Part shown: positions 25,801 to 32,825 of the stretch, one piece after another | Numbering within the stretch: the first letter of the stretch is position 1 | Layout of the letters: every line of letters starts with the position of its first letter | Assembly: GCA_963383645.1 (NCBI GenBank) | Contig: OY726574.1 | Location: 56,917,851-56,981,850, forward strand | Direction: 5' to 3' | DNA: 64,000 bases | Source of the DNA: Muscardinus avellanarius | Taxonomy: Eukaryota; Chordata; Mammalia; Rodentia; Gliridae | The notes under the pieces: model-generated | What the model was told of the DNA's origin: nothing | Databases searched by the model: none | The model's input: the letters and a program-made list of their open reading frames with translations, nothing else | Made by a program: the position numbers and the translations under genes

Positions 25801-28800
25801 TACTGCAAAAAAAAAAAAAAAAAAAAGAAAGAAAGAAAGAAAAAAGAATTATGGTTGGAGGTGTCGCTTGGAGGTAGAATGCCCCTGGGTTCCATCCCCA
25901 GTACCGAAAAAAAAATGAATGCTGGGTGTGGTGGCACAAGCTTGTAATCCCAGTACTTGGGAGGCTGGGGTGGGAGGATCACGGGTTCATGGACAGCCTC
26001 AGCTACTTAGTGAGGCCCTCCACAGCTTAGTGAGACCTTATTTCAAAATAAAGAATAAAAAATAGGGCTGGGGGTATAACTCAGAGGCAGAATACTCCTG
26101 GATTCCATCCCTAGTACAGCAAAAAATAAAAAAGGCCTGGGTGTGTAGCTTGGGGGTAGAATGTCCCTGGTTCAGTCCTCAGCACATACTAAAAGGGAAG
26201 AAGGAGGGGACTGTGGCAGCACAGGGCTCAAGGCCAGGAGAGACGGCCTGCGGCTCGGGCCAGCCTGCCTGCAGGCCCGCGGCCTGCGTGAGAGCACAGC
26301 GTGGCCAGACCCTGCTTGCTCCTCCCGCTGGGGATGTCTGCGGAGAAGCCGGCTCCGTCTGTGACTCCGTCTCCCTGGCTCGGGTGGGCTGACCTCGCCG
26401 CGCACGCTCCCTGGCTGTGTGATGGGGCGTCCCATGCCCTCTGTCCCTGACCTGTGCGATGGCGGCACTGACCGCATCTTGCTGGGCTGTGACCACAAAG
26501 GAGGCCCATCGGCGGGGGTGGCGGCAAGTGAGCGGCTCCCGGGGCCAGGCGCCCAGGGAGAGGCCAGCGCTGCAGCAGGCCAGCAGGGGTCTCGGCCACG
26601 CAGAGGCTTTGGCGATTGACAGCAGCACGGAAAGTTCTAGAATAGCAGGGGGTGTCTGGGAGACAACAAGAAGGACTAAAGGGTGTGGTGACCCACAGGA
26701 CGCAGGAGGTGGACAGGTGCTGAGAGTCCAGCGCGAGTGTCCACCACCGAGGCCGGGCGGGAGGCCAGGACGGGCCAGGGCGGCTGGGCCCGGCGGTGGC
26801 CTTTTCCCTGTGGGCACACGGCCCCCTGTTCCCCTGGGCCGCCTCCTGCGCCTTCAGGCTTCTTACAGTTCAGTAGCAGGGATGTTGCCTTTAGGTATTT
26901 TTAAACATGAGGAGCTGCAGTAGCCGTAGGAGCGTAACGCCAGGCTGGCTTCTCTTGCAGGCCCTGGCCCCGTTAGGAATCGGTGTGGCCACTGGAGAGC
27001 AGGTGAGAGGCGTCCTTGGGTTCGTACCGCTGACCCGGGCACAGGCGAGTGCTAGGCTCCATCGCCGGCTGCACCTCCCGTCGGGAGTTCTGTTCTTATA
27101 GAAATTGGCAGGCCGGGCGTGGGGGCCATGCTTGCGATCCCAGCATTCGGGAGGCTGTCAGGAGGAGCACAGCTCACATACAGCTTCCGCTACTTAGTGA
27201 GGCCCTCAGCAACTCAGTGAGACCCTATTTCAAAAAATGTTTAAAAAGACTAAAAAATAGGGCTGTGAGTGTAGCTCAGAGGTAGAATGACCCTGGGTTC
27301 CATCTCTAGTACTGAAAAAAAAAGACAGTTTCCCACTGAATGAGCCTACACTAAGCACTAGTGCCTGCGGGCGAGCCCTGGCGCAGAGGGAGCAGCCGCC
27401 CTGGCCGGTCATCGGGCCACTGCTCGTCCCTGCCACCGTTTCTCCTGACCCCCCTCTCCTCCTCCCTTGATCCAGTGGGCACCAGTTGCGCCTTAATAAA
27501 TGGCGAGCTGGGTCGTTTAAACCCGTCACTCACGGCTGCAGATCTGTGCGCCGAGGTAAGGTCAGGGCTGCCTCCAGCCTGGTGGAAACCACTCGGAAAC
27601 TCAGCAGGCCTCCCGAAGGCCAGTGCCGGGCGCAGGGGCCCTGGGCCCAGGCTGCCCTTTCCACTGGTGTTATTTTTAATTCTATTTTCAGTGCCACAAC
27701 CGAGTGATTTTTAAGCAACTCCTACAGGCGAAAGCCCTGCAGTTTCTCCAGATTGACAGCTGCAGGCTGGGGAGCGTCAACGAGAACCTGTCAGTATTGC
27801 TGATGGCCAAAAAGTTTGGAAGTACGGGCGCAGCTGAGTCTGCCGGCCTCGCGCGCCTCCCTCCCAGGGGTCCCCAAGTCCTTCCGCGGCCCCTGCATTT
27901 CCCCACGATGGCGTCTTCCTAATCCTAATCAAGGGATCTTTGGTGATTGGCATCCTGGAATTTCTCTGCTAAGTATTGATGATTTAACCGCCCATGGGAG
28001 CTAACAGACCCACAGGGTCGTCTTCATCCCTTCCCGTCTCTGCTGTGAGTTAAATAGAAGCCCCTCCCTCCTAGTTCCTGTGTGTCCGCACGCGGGCGGC
28101 GTCGGCCTCTGTGAGCTGGTGCAGCACTTAATTATATTCGACTACATCTCAGTCTCCGGGAGCCTCCAGAACAGGTCGGTGTCGGCTTCGCCTGCCTTTC
28201 TGGGACAGCAGCGTCCATCAACCCAGCTGATCTTCTAGACTCTGCCTTCGGGACGCGGGAGCCTAGAACCCCACGCAGCCGATCCTGCCTTAGGAAAGCT
28301 CCATACCCACCTGTGTGTGCCTAGGAGCTGGGCGCAGGGCAGACTGCAGCTCACGGGCAGAGCTGGTCCAGCTTCCTCCTTTCTGGCCACAGGGGACAGT
28401 AACTGCCCCCCCACCTTTGGCACTTGTCCTTCGAGAAGGGCAACTAAGTACACCGTGGTGGGGCTGGCACCCATAACTCCCTCAACCAGCTCTTCCCCAA
28501 GTCTGAAGCTGGGCACACAGCACCTGTCTGTCCCCTCTTTCTTTCTTTCTTTCTTTTTTTGCGGGTCTGGGGATGGAACCCAGGGGCATTCTACCTTGGA
28601 GCTACACCCCCAGCCCTATTTTTTATTCTTTTATTTTCACACAGGGTGTCAATAAGTTGCGGGGGGCCTCACTAAGTAATCGAGGCTGGCCACGAACCAC
28701 GATCCTCCTGTCTCAACCTCCTGAATGCTGGGATTACAAGCGTGCGCCCCCACGCCCGGCTTCTGTTCCCCGTTTCTGCTAGTCTGCTCTTCCCGGCACT

Positions 28801-31027
28801 GGAGTCTTCCCCAATGGGGCTGTATTTTTATTTGGTTTTCTCTCGCTTCTTAGCACGCCCAGGTGAACTTCATTTATGTAATTATTTTGCGGTGCTAGGC
28901 ACTGAATCCTGAGCCTGTGCGGGCCAAGCAAGTGTGCTACCGTGAGCCCGAGGTGAACTTTGAGTTGGGACAGTCTCACCTGGTGTGGAGGTGCACGCCT
29001 GTAATCCCAGAACGTGGGGCGCTGAGACAGGAGAATCACAGGTTCAAGGACAGCCTGGCAACTTAGCAAGGCCTTCTGCAACTTAGTGAGACCCTGCTTC
29101 AAAATTAAAACCTAAGGCAGGGCGTGGTGGTGTACACCTGCAATCCCAATGCATGAGACGCTGAGACAGGCAGATTGCAGGTTCAAAGCCAGCCTCAGCA
29201 ATTTATCTGGAAACAGGGTCTAAGTTACTGGCGGGAAACTCACGGAGTCACGGCTAGTCCTCCGCCGTACCCATTTCTCTTCCTGTTCTTCTTTTTGGTA
29301 GTGAGGACTGAACTCAGGGCATCCTAATTCTGATTACACCCCCAGCCCTATTTTTATTTTGAAACAGGGTCTTGCTAGGTTGAGAGCCTCACTACTCGCT
29401 GAGGCTGTCCCCCAACCTGCAGTCCTCCTGTCTCAGCCTCCCAAGTACTGGGATTCCAACATGCGCCACCAGCCAGGCTGACTGTGGCCATTTAAGGGTT
29501 CTCGCCCCTCTGCTTACGTTACAATCTGACTTCAGATGCTGGTCTCAGCTTGCTCCTTCCTCCTAGAATGTGTGAGTACGTGGACCACCTGCACGAGCAC
29601 TTCAGGTACCCGGTGACAATCAAATACGCGTCTTACATGCCTCCTCAGGTACGCCGGGCCGCCAGGGCGCTGCAAACGCAGGCACAGCTTCCGCTCCTGG
29701 GTTGTTGGTTTTTTTTTTTTTTTTTTTTTTTCCCCACTATCTGGAAACAGAGGGCTCTCTCTTTAAGAAGCCGGGACCAAACTCCTAAGGCCTGAAGGTC
29801 AGAGCTCGGAGACGAGGTTGGCTAGTGAGGGTTCTAACGTTACAATCTCCTCACTAGCTGAGACCTTAAAACACTCCTTGTGCAAAAAATCCTGGTGCCA
29901 CCTATGAGCTAGTGAGCTGCCAGTGACCGCGCTACCACCTGGGCCTTTTACACTGATCAAGTTCCGATCACAGTGCATTTTACTAGCGGGGGGAGGGGCT
30001 ATCAAAGCAGGTTTGATTACTTTCTGCAGCTAATCCTAAGTAGCCAATAAAATGTGTCCCCTTCCCCACTTTCAAACAATATGAAAACTTTTTTTGGGGG
30101 GGGGATGGTACTGGGGTTCCTGAAAACCCTTCTACCTCCGGGCTACACTCCCAGACCTATTTTATTACTTTCTTAAATTTGGAAACAGGGTCTCTTAAGC
30201 CAGTGAGGCTGGCTTTGAACCAGCTGTCTCAGCCTCTCAAGCGCAGGGATTACAAACGTGGGCCACCACGCCCGGCTCAATCTGAAAACTTTAAATACCA
30301 AGTTGTAGCCAGGTGTGGTGGCACAAGCTTGTAATCCCAGTGCTTGGGAGGCCGAGACAGGAGGATCGTAGGTTCTAGGGCAGCCTCGGCAAGTAGTGAG
30401 ACTCATCAACATAGCAAGACAGTTTCAAAATAAAAATTAAAAAATACGGCTAGGGGTGTAGCTTGGGGGTAGAACGCCCCAGGGTTCTACCAGGCTGAGA
30501 CGGGAGGATCACAGGTTTGAGGACAGCCTCAGCAAGTAGTGAGACTTAATCCTCAGAACATACAAAAAACCCCCCAAAACCTAAACAGTTCTCTAGACGT
30601 GGTGGTGCACGCCGATAATGCCAGTACTTGCAAGACTGAGACAGGAGGATCACAGGCAGGTAGCTTCCAGGCCAGCAATACAGGGTTAGTGAGACCCTGT
30701 CTCAGGAAAAAAAAAAAAATGGGGCTAGGGGTGTAGCTCAGAGGTAGAACATCCCAGTCTCGATCCCCAGCACTGCCAAAAGAAGAGTTGACCCAAAGCT
30801 TAGATTTAAAAACCTTTTTAGGAGTTGCACAAATACATAAGCACGTGCTCTGTCCCAGGGCATCATCAACACTGTCGATCAGCGTTTTGTGTTCTTGCCA
30901 GGATGCCGGCTACTCCACAGAAATGAAGGAGGAATCCGTGAAGGAACACCAGTATCCAGACGGCGAGGTCTGGAAGACGCTCCTTGCTGCACAGGAAGGC
31001 TGTGCTCAGCCCAACACCTCTTCTTAA
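516..31027 (+). CDS. ENOSF1: ENOSF1, enolase superfamily member 1 (L-fuconate dehydratase), exons 2 to last
   Basis: Fifteen coding exons (516-624, 8295-8410, 11346-11432, 11777-11803, 14266-14338, 14439-14477, 15328-15410, 17526-17560, 21091-21178, 24406-24540, 26961-27002, 27692-27821, 28075-28174, 29567-29648, 30902-31027) sum to 1272 nt, i.e. 423 residues plus stop. All introns are GT-AG and every phase joins. The first coding exon (about 28 residues in human) lies left of the window. Known family role: dehydration of L-fuconate to 2-keto-3-deoxy-L-fuconate by a mitochondrial enolase-superfamily enzyme. Visible catalytic set, in window residue numbers (add about 28 for full length): K-x-K in KVKVG (192/194), metal ligands D222 (DANQ), E248 (WIEEP) and E277 (TGEQ), the D300 of LQID, and H327 of CPHAGG. 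The family was recognised by recall of the human protein, without a database search. The C-terminus is about 8 residues longer than I recall for human. Confidence 0.95.
783..2180 (-). mobile_element. Tandem run of - oriented dID and B1-dID SINEs
   Basis: dID halves lie at 787-846, 885-940, 973-1028 and 1066-1124. Full dimers lie at 1206-1410, 1568-1753 and 1876-2067. Partial pieces lie at 1778-1830 and 2077-2180. TTTA (848-885), TTTG (942-972) and TTA (1840-1874) tracts come from A-tails. Confidence 0.8.
1136..1192. repeat. (TG)n followed by (GC)n, alternating purine-pyrimidine
   Basis: About 17 TG units lead directly into about 8 GC/CG units. The tract sits in the A-tail junction of a SINE. 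Confidence 0.9.
2181..2936. other. Repeat-poor ENOSF1 intron segment
   Basis: No gene, known repeat or splice-flanked open frame is recognised. Short open frames here lack homology I can name. Confidence 0.5.
3049..4077 (-). mobile_element. Solo LTR inserted into a SINE and itself hit by a SINE
   Basis: A block of unique-looking DNA splits one SINE copy (2937-3048 and 4078-4192), with actga repeated at both junctions. On the - strand it starts TGATGAGT, has TTATAAAAA at 3472-3464 and AATAAA at 3134-3129, and ends near CCATTATA. Without the nested SINE (3244-3457) it is about 810 bp. The 5-bp duplication would suit a class III or MaLR-type LTR; the class is uncertain. It is antisense to ENOSF1. 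Confidence 0.65.
3244..3457 (-). mobile_element. B1-dID SINE inside the solo LTR
   Basis: A full-length dimeric SINE in - orientation. It is flanked by an 11-bp duplication, aaacagttttt, at 3233-3243 and 3458-3468, within the LTR TATA region. Confidence 0.85.
4350..5270 (-). mobile_element. Run of - oriented SINEs
   Basis: 4350-4541 is the variant subfamily with ggttcctggaagcccttc. Others are 4576-4735 (truncated), 4765-4960, 4960-5075 (B1 half) and an ID-like monomer at 5199-5270. Confidence 0.8.
5271..6100. other. SINE-free island in ENOSF1 intron
   Basis: About 830 bp without an identifiable repeat, in an otherwise SINE-packed intron. Short open frames exist on both strands, but none has splice sites plus recognisable homology. 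Confidence 0.5.
6150..7325. mobile_element. SINE copies in mixed orientation
   Basis: Degenerate ID at 6150-6225 (-), dimer at 6348-6522 (-), variant dimer at 6578-6748 (+), dID at 6920-6975 (-), dimer at 6995-7195 (-) and B1 half at 7196-7325 (-). The 6749-6920 stretch is AT-rich and unassigned. Confidence 0.75.
6237..6347. repeat. (CATC)n / CCTTCC microsatellite
   Basis: About 20 CATC units with interspersed CTTC and CTCC. Confidence 0.9.
7558..7992 (-). mobile_element. SINE nested in a SINE, both - strand
   Basis: The outer copy is interrupted after its tRNA-like half by a complete inner copy (about 7650-7854). ttactctttatttt is present at both junctions as the target duplication. Confidence 0.8.
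7993..8294. other. Unique intron sequence before ENOSF1 exon 3
   Basis: An AT-rich stretch with a pyrimidine tract before the acceptor. No repeat is recognised. Confidence 0.5.
8295..8410 (+). CDS. ENOSF1: ENOSF1 exon 3
   Basis: The acceptor tttttaacag ends at 8294. The exon encodes [17 protein letters not shown] through SDGQLRW, and the donor gtaagg starts at 8411. It enters in phase 1 and leaves in phase 0. Confidence 0.93.
8452..8950 (+). mobile_element. Two + oriented SINEs
   Basis: Dimers at 8452-8650 and 8770-8945, both with tRNA-like 3' halves and A-rich tails. Confidence 0.8.
8951..9440. other. Unique intron sequence
   Basis: No repeat or exon is recognised over about 490 bp. Confidence 0.5.
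9452..9640 (-). mobile_element. B1-dID SINE
   Basis: A - oriented copy from the T-run at 9452 to aaatgctgggcccggct at about 9636. Confidence 0.8.
9635..9922 (-). other. Hydrophobic 95-codon open frame, not recognised
   Basis: A - strand ATG-to-stop frame lies in mostly repeat-free DNA. It encodes a strongly hydrophobic stretch ([19 protein letters not shown]) followed by [19 protein letters not shown]. No splice consensus or named homologue is seen. It could be a retrocopy fragment or chance. Confidence 0.2.
9970..10545 (+). mobile_element. Two + oriented SINEs
   Basis: Copies at 9970-10137 (tail expanded to GGAA repeats, 10138-10162) and 10354-10545 (tail grown into the CT/CA tract). 10163-10353 is unassigned. 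Confidence 0.7.
10543..10635. repeat. (CT)n(CA)n compound microsatellite
   Basis: About 30 CT units are followed by about 16 CA units at the end of a SINE. Confidence 0.92.
10680..10945 (+). mobile_element. Ancient L1 3' end remnant (likely L1M-type)
   Basis: AT-rich sequence with the order gacatgataactaaatgca, then aaaataaagt, then tgatcattatactgtg, resembles the 3' end of old mammalian L1 families. Identification is from memory and divergence is high. Confidence 0.4.
11010..11215 (-). mobile_element. B1-dID SINE
   Basis: A full-length - oriented dimer, 130 bp before ENOSF1 exon 4. Confidence 0.82.
11346..11432 (+). CDS. ENOSF1: ENOSF1 exon 4
   Basis: The 87-nt exon follows acceptor ccaaccag. 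It encodes [19 protein letters not shown] to KQEGK, with donor gtaacc at 11433. An open frame on the opposite strand here is a shadow of this exon. Confidence 0.93.
11777..11803 (+). CDS. ENOSF1: ENOSF1 exon 5 (27-nt micro-exon)
   Basis: Only nine codons (PLWKLLVDM) lie between acceptor ctcttcaag and donor gtaagt at 11804. It keeps the frame, and the human protein has nearly the same nine residues at this point. It is too small for any ORF caller. Confidence 0.92.
11810..12800. other. Long SINE-free stretch in ENOSF1 intron 5
   Basis: Nearly 1 kb without a recognised repeat, mixed AT-rich then GC-rich. Opposite-strand open frames at 12247-12746 have no recognisable homology. Confidence 0.5.
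12805..13860. mobile_element. SINE cluster
   Basis: Dimer at 12805-12992 (-), then + oriented dimers at 13035-13230, 13430-13632 and 13655-13860. The first + copy has its A-tail expanded into the GAAA tract. Confidence 0.8.
13231..13408. repeat. (GAAA)n / (GGAA)n purine microsatellite
   Basis: About 178 bp of pure purine on the + strand, grown from a SINE tail. It produces meaningless Lys/Glu/Arg and Phe/Leu/Ser frames. Confidence 0.95.
13900..14265. other. GC-rich unique intron sequence before ENOSF1 exon 6
   Basis: No repeat is recognised. Open frames run through it on both strands because it is GC-rich. Confidence 0.5.
14266..14338 (+). CDS. ENOSF1: ENOSF1 exon 6
   Basis: The acceptor cgctgccag ends at 14265. 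The exon encodes [19 protein letters not shown] followed by EDEAH. The donor gtgagt starts at 14339, leaving phase 1. Confidence 0.92.
14439..14477 (+). CDS. ENOSF1: ENOSF1 exon 7 (39 nt)
   Basis: A small exon after acceptor atcttttgcag encodes [13 protein letters not shown], entering and leaving in phase 1. The donor gtgagc is at 14478. It sits only 100 bp after the previous exon. Confidence 0.92.
14742..15120 (+). mobile_element. + oriented SINE run
   Basis: B1 half at 14742-14850, dimer at 14866-15060 and dID half at 15070-15120. Confidence 0.75.
15328..15410 (+). CDS. ENOSF1: ENOSF1 exon 8
   Basis: The acceptor ctctcttccag is followed by [20 protein letters not shown] and then YSDATLKQ. 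The donor gtgtgt is at 15411. It enters in phase 1 and leaves in phase 0. Confidence 0.92.
15428..15895 (-). mobile_element. ID-like monomer, CTTT tract and SINE
   Basis: An ID-like copy (- strand) at 15428-15505 keeps the internal arm. Pyrimidine tract at 15548-15687. B1-dID (- strand) at 15688-15892. Confidence 0.75.
15896..16427. other. Unique intron sequence
   Basis: No repeat or exon is recognised in this 530-bp stretch of ENOSF1 intron 8. Confidence 0.5.
16428..16693 (+). repeat. 19-bp minisatellite derived from a SINE 5' end
   Basis: Fourteen tandem units alternate gctgggcacggtggtgtga and gcggggcacggtggtgtga. They run directly into the head of an intact B1 half (16694), whose first bases are the same motif with the 7SL A-box. 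Confidence 0.92.
16694..17405 (+). mobile_element. + oriented SINE run with TA/TG insert
   Basis: B1 half at 16694-16805, dimer at 16810-17000, dID half at 17135-17205 and dimer at 17235-17405. Confidence 0.78.
17015..17134. repeat. (TA)n(TG)n(TA)n microsatellite
   Basis: TA runs of about 20 units lie on each side of a TG core (17053-17090). It arose in a SINE A-tail. Confidence 0.93.
17526..17560 (+). CDS. ENOSF1: ENOSF1 exon 9 (35 nt)
   Basis: The acceptor tccccacag is followed by [11 protein letters not shown] plus two bases of the Arg codon. The donor gtaagt is at 17561. It leaves in phase 2 and joins the KVKVG exon. Confidence 0.9.
17561..18170. other. Unique GC-rich sequence after ENOSF1 exon 9
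   Basis: No repeat or further exon is recognised. A 173-codon - strand frame across it has no homology I can name. Confidence 0.5.
18171..19010 (-). mobile_element. - oriented SINE run
   Basis: A CTTT tract at 18171-18214, then copies at 18215-18420, 18465-18525 (dID), 18560-18765, 18770-18922 and 18945-19005 (dID). Confidence 0.8.
19011..19650. other. Unique GC-rich intron sequence
   Basis: About 640 bp without a recognised repeat. Long frames on both strands reflect GC content. Confidence 0.5.
19651..20195 (+). mobile_element. Two + oriented SINEs, one old
   Basis: A degenerate copy at 19651-19810 and a copy at 20026-20176 ending in (ATTA)n. Confidence 0.65.
20308..20795 (-). mobile_element. 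CTTT tract and - oriented SINEs
   Basis: (CTTT)n at 20308-20366, dID at 20372-20440, dimer at 20466-20660 and B1 half at 20660-20795. Confidence 0.8.
21091..21178 (+). CDS. ENOSF1: ENOSF1 exon 10 (K-x-K catalytic exon)
   Basis: The acceptor atttgtag ends at 21090. The exon encodes (R)[16 protein letters not shown] to GPEKTL, carrying the acid/base lysines of the enolase-superfamily barrel. The donor gtaaat is at 21179. Confidence 0.93.
21254..21898 (+). mobile_element. Three + oriented SINEs
   Basis: Copies at 21254-21410, 21421-21605 (the aggtctgagagtgtag-type subfamily) and 21686-21885. Confidence 0.78.
21899..22205. other. Unique intron sequence
   Basis: About 300 bp without a recognised repeat, containing an isolated aataaa. 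Confidence 0.45.
22214..23130 (+). mobile_element. Run of + oriented SINEs
   Basis: Copies at 22214-22420, 22440-22580 (B1 half), 22577-22780, 22811-22865 (dID) and 22924-23125. Confidence 0.8.
23131..23510. other. Unique intron sequence
   Basis: No repeat is recognised. A 192-codon + frame starts here but runs into a SINE and has no homologue I can name. Confidence 0.5.
23545..24110. mobile_element. Two SINEs, opposite orientation
   Basis: The variant subfamily (ggagttcctggaaaccc) at 23545-23720 (-) and a standard dimer at 23913-24110 (+). Confidence 0.8.
24406..24540 (+). CDS. ENOSF1: ENOSF1 exon 11 (metal-ligand exon)
   Basis: The acceptor cttcctgcag precedes [16 protein letters not shown]. 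The 135-nt exon holds two of the three Mg-binding acids, the D of DANQ and the first E of WIEEP. The donor gtagga is at 24541. Inverted SINEs flank it (23913-24110 on +, 24650-24862 on -). Confidence 0.94.
24650..25045 (-). mobile_element. Two - oriented SINEs
   Basis: Copies at 24650-24862 and 24905-25045, just after ENOSF1 exon 11. Confidence 0.8.
25244..26195 (+). mobile_element. + oriented SINE run
   Basis: Copies at 25244-25425, 25608-25806, 25848-25905 (dID), 25917-26115 and 26133-26192 (dID). Confidence 0.78.
26196..26950. other. GC-rich unique sequence before ENOSF1 exon 12
   Basis: About 750 bp without a repeat. The 212-codon - strand frame through it lacks recognisable homology. 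Confidence 0.5.
26961..27002 (+). CDS. ENOSF1: ENOSF1 exon 12 (42 nt)
   Basis: The acceptor tctcttgcag is followed by [14 protein letters not shown], whose final E is the third metal ligand. The donor gtgaga is at 27003. Confidence 0.92.
27110..27320 (+). mobile_element. B1-dID SINE
   Basis: A + oriented dimer between ENOSF1 exons 12 and 13. Confidence 0.8.
27692..27821 (+). CDS. ENOSF1: ENOSF1 exon 13
   Basis: The acceptor ctattttcag precedes [20 protein letters not shown], then [13 protein letters not shown] to AKKFG. It ends in phase 1 with donor gtacgg at 27822. It carries the Asp that pairs with the catalytic His. Confidence 0.92.
28075..28174 (+). CDS. ENOSF1: ENOSF1 exon 14 (catalytic His exon)
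   Basis: The acceptor ccctcctag is followed by (I)[18 protein letters not shown] and [12 protein letters not shown]. The His of CPHAGG is the general acid/base. The exon ends in phase 2 with donor gtcggt at 28175. Confidence 0.92.
28175..28540. other. Unique intron sequence
   Basis: No repeat is recognised between ENOSF1 exon 14 and the SINE at 28555. Confidence 0.5.
28555..29480. mobile_element. SINE cluster, mixed orientation
   Basis: 28555-28762 (-), ID-like at 28885-28950 (-), B1 half at 28975-29100 (+), partial at 29115-29225 (+) and 29300-29480 (-). Confidence 0.72.
29567..29648 (+). CDS. ENOSF1: ENOSF1 exon 15
   Basis: The acceptor ccttcctcctag is followed by (R)[18 protein letters not shown] and SYMPPQ. 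The donor gtacgc is at 29649. It enters in phase 2 and leaves in phase 0. Confidence 0.92.
29725..30095. other. Unique intron sequence
   Basis: A T-run at 29708-29731 is followed by about 360 bp with no recognised repeat. Confidence 0.45.
30100..30785. mobile_element. SINEs before the last ENOSF1 exon
   Basis: Variant subfamily at 30100-30278 (-), then dimers at 30305-30495 (+) and 30590-30780 (+). Confidence 0.75.
30902..31027 (+). CDS. ENOSF1: ENOSF1 last coding exon with stop
   Basis: The acceptor ttcttgccag is followed by [20 protein letters not shown] and [13 protein letters not shown], then CAQPNTSS and TAA at 31025-31027. The final eight residues extend past the point where I recall the human protein ending. 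Confidence 0.92.
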   Translation, partial: DAGYSTEMKEESVKEHQYPDGEVWKTLLAAQEGCAQPNTSS

Positions 31028-31280
31028 GCGAAAAGGCCTAACATTTCCTGAGTAGTTACAACTAGAAGAAAAAAGAATCTCATCCTGCCAATCAAGATAA
31101 ATTCCACTGAAAGACGTGTTAACCTCCCGAGTCAGCTCGGTCACCATGATTACTGGATTCTTTTAGCAAGCCAATGTATATTCTATTTGGCCCATAGACA
31201 AATTGATGTAACCTAAAGACCAGGAGTCGTTCTTTCACTGGTGCATACACATTAAATTGTACTCAGAAATAAGCAACAGG
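31028..31280 (+). promoter_or_regulatory. ENOSF1: ENOSF1 3' UTR with ATTAAA poly(A) signal
   Basis: Repeat-free sequence follows the TAA. An ATTAAA hexamer lies at 31251-31256, about 225 nt after the stop, with GT-rich sequence downstream. The cleavage site is inferred, not seen. Confidence 0.5.
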
Positions 31281-31304
31281 TGCACAATTTGTTGAAACGA
31301 TTCC

Positions 31305-31318
31305 TTTATTCCTTTATT
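31305..31318 (-). promoter_or_regulatory. Paired AATAAA hexamers, possible distal TYMS poly(A) signal
   Basis: On the - strand two AATAAA hexamers lie 8 nt apart (31313-31318 and 31305-31310), only about 50 bp from the ENOSF1 signal. Use would give a TYMS 3' UTR of about 2 kb reaching the ENOSF1 3' end. This is speculative. Confidence 0.25.
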
Positions 31319-31447
31319 GTTCTAGTTAGTACTTTGTCATAAGTTGGCAGGATAAACAGCTCTGGGTACCTCTGGGATCTGCTAGTACAAGGGAGAAAAA
31401 CTCTCACTGATCCCGAAGGGCTCAGCACCCGTTCTCCTCTCCCTTCC

Positions 31448-32795
31448 CTGTACTGGGGATGGAACCTGGAGGCATTCTGCCTCTGAGCCCCCCTCCCCCC
31501 CCCCGCCCTATTCTTTATTATTTTGAAAGGGTCTCAGTTACAGAGGATGACTGTGAACCTGTGACCTTCCAATCTCAGCCTCCCAAGTACTGGGATTATG
31601 GGCACGCGCCACCACACCCAACCCAGATAACAGGAAGAGTTCACCCCACACTGAAACAAAGGTTGGGGAAGGGATAGTATTCCATGGATTTTTTCAATAA
31701 CCTTTAAAAAACCTTCATCCTAGCCGGGTGTGGTGGAACATGCTTATAATCCCAGCATTTGGGAGGCTGAGATAGGAGGATCCCTGTTCGAGGACAGACT
31801 CATCTACTTAGACTCTTTGCAACTCAAATGAGACCCTGTTTCAAAATAAAGAATAAAAAAATAGGGCTGGGGGTGTAGCTTGGAGGTAGAATGCCCCTGG
31901 CATCCCCAATACCACAAAATAAATGAATAAATAAAACCTCCATCCTAAATGGTCATTATATTTGTTTTTGCAGTACCAGGGATTGAACCCAGAGGCATTC
32001 TACCTCCGAGCTACCCCCCTGCAGCCCTGTTTATTTTTTTTTAATTAAAAAAAATTTTTTTGCGGGTCTGGGGATGGAACCCAGGGGCATTTGACCTCCG
32101 AGCTATACCCTCTGTCCTATTTTTACTCTTTATTTTGAAACAGGGTCTAAGTTGTGGAGGGCCTAAGTAGCTGAGGCTGTCCGCAAACCGCTATCCTCCG
32201 GTCTCAGCCTCCTGAATGCTGGGATTACAAGCATGCACTCCCACACCCCACTTATTCTTTATTTTTAAACAGGGCCTCAATGAGCTGCAAAGGGCCTAAG
32301 TAGCTGAGGCTGGCCACAAACCACAATCCTGCGCTGTCTCAGCCACCCAAGTACTGGGATTACAAGCGTGCGCCATCATGCCCATGCCCAGCTAAAATGA
32401 AATTAATCATGGAAAAATTGGGCAAAATACAGTTCAGTCGGCATTTTTTTTTTTTTTTTGGACTGGAGTTCGAACCCAGAGACATTCTACCTCCAAGCTA
32501 CAAGCCTAATTTTACTTATTTGGAAACAAGCTCTCAATAAGTTGAAGAGGGCCTCAGGAGTTGCCAAGACTGGCCGTGAACCTGCGATCCTCCTGTCGCA
32601 CGCCCACCACACCTGGCTTCAATCATCTTTTTTTTTTTTTTTTTTTGCCATACTGGGGATGGAAGTTAGGGGCATTCTAACTCTGAGCTACACCCCCAGC
32701 CCTATCTCTCTTTTTTTTTGAAACAGGGTCTCACTGAGTTGCAAAGGGCTTCACTAAGTAGCTAGGCTGTCCGCGAACCACGATCCTCAACAGAA
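31448..32795. mobile_element. SINE cluster between the convergent ENOSF1 and TYMS ends
   Basis: 31448-31625 (-), 31715-31910 (+), 31968-32030 dID (-), 32053-32255 (-), 32255-32395 (-), 32442-32612 (-) and 32628-32790 (-). Confidence 0.75.
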
Positions 32796-32825
32796 AAATG
32801 TAAACAAACAAACAAAATGAGATGT

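Noticed and set aside
26179..26817. 212-codon - strand frame
   Set aside because: GC-rich intron with several overlapping frames on both strands; no conserved motif, and it ends in a SINE.
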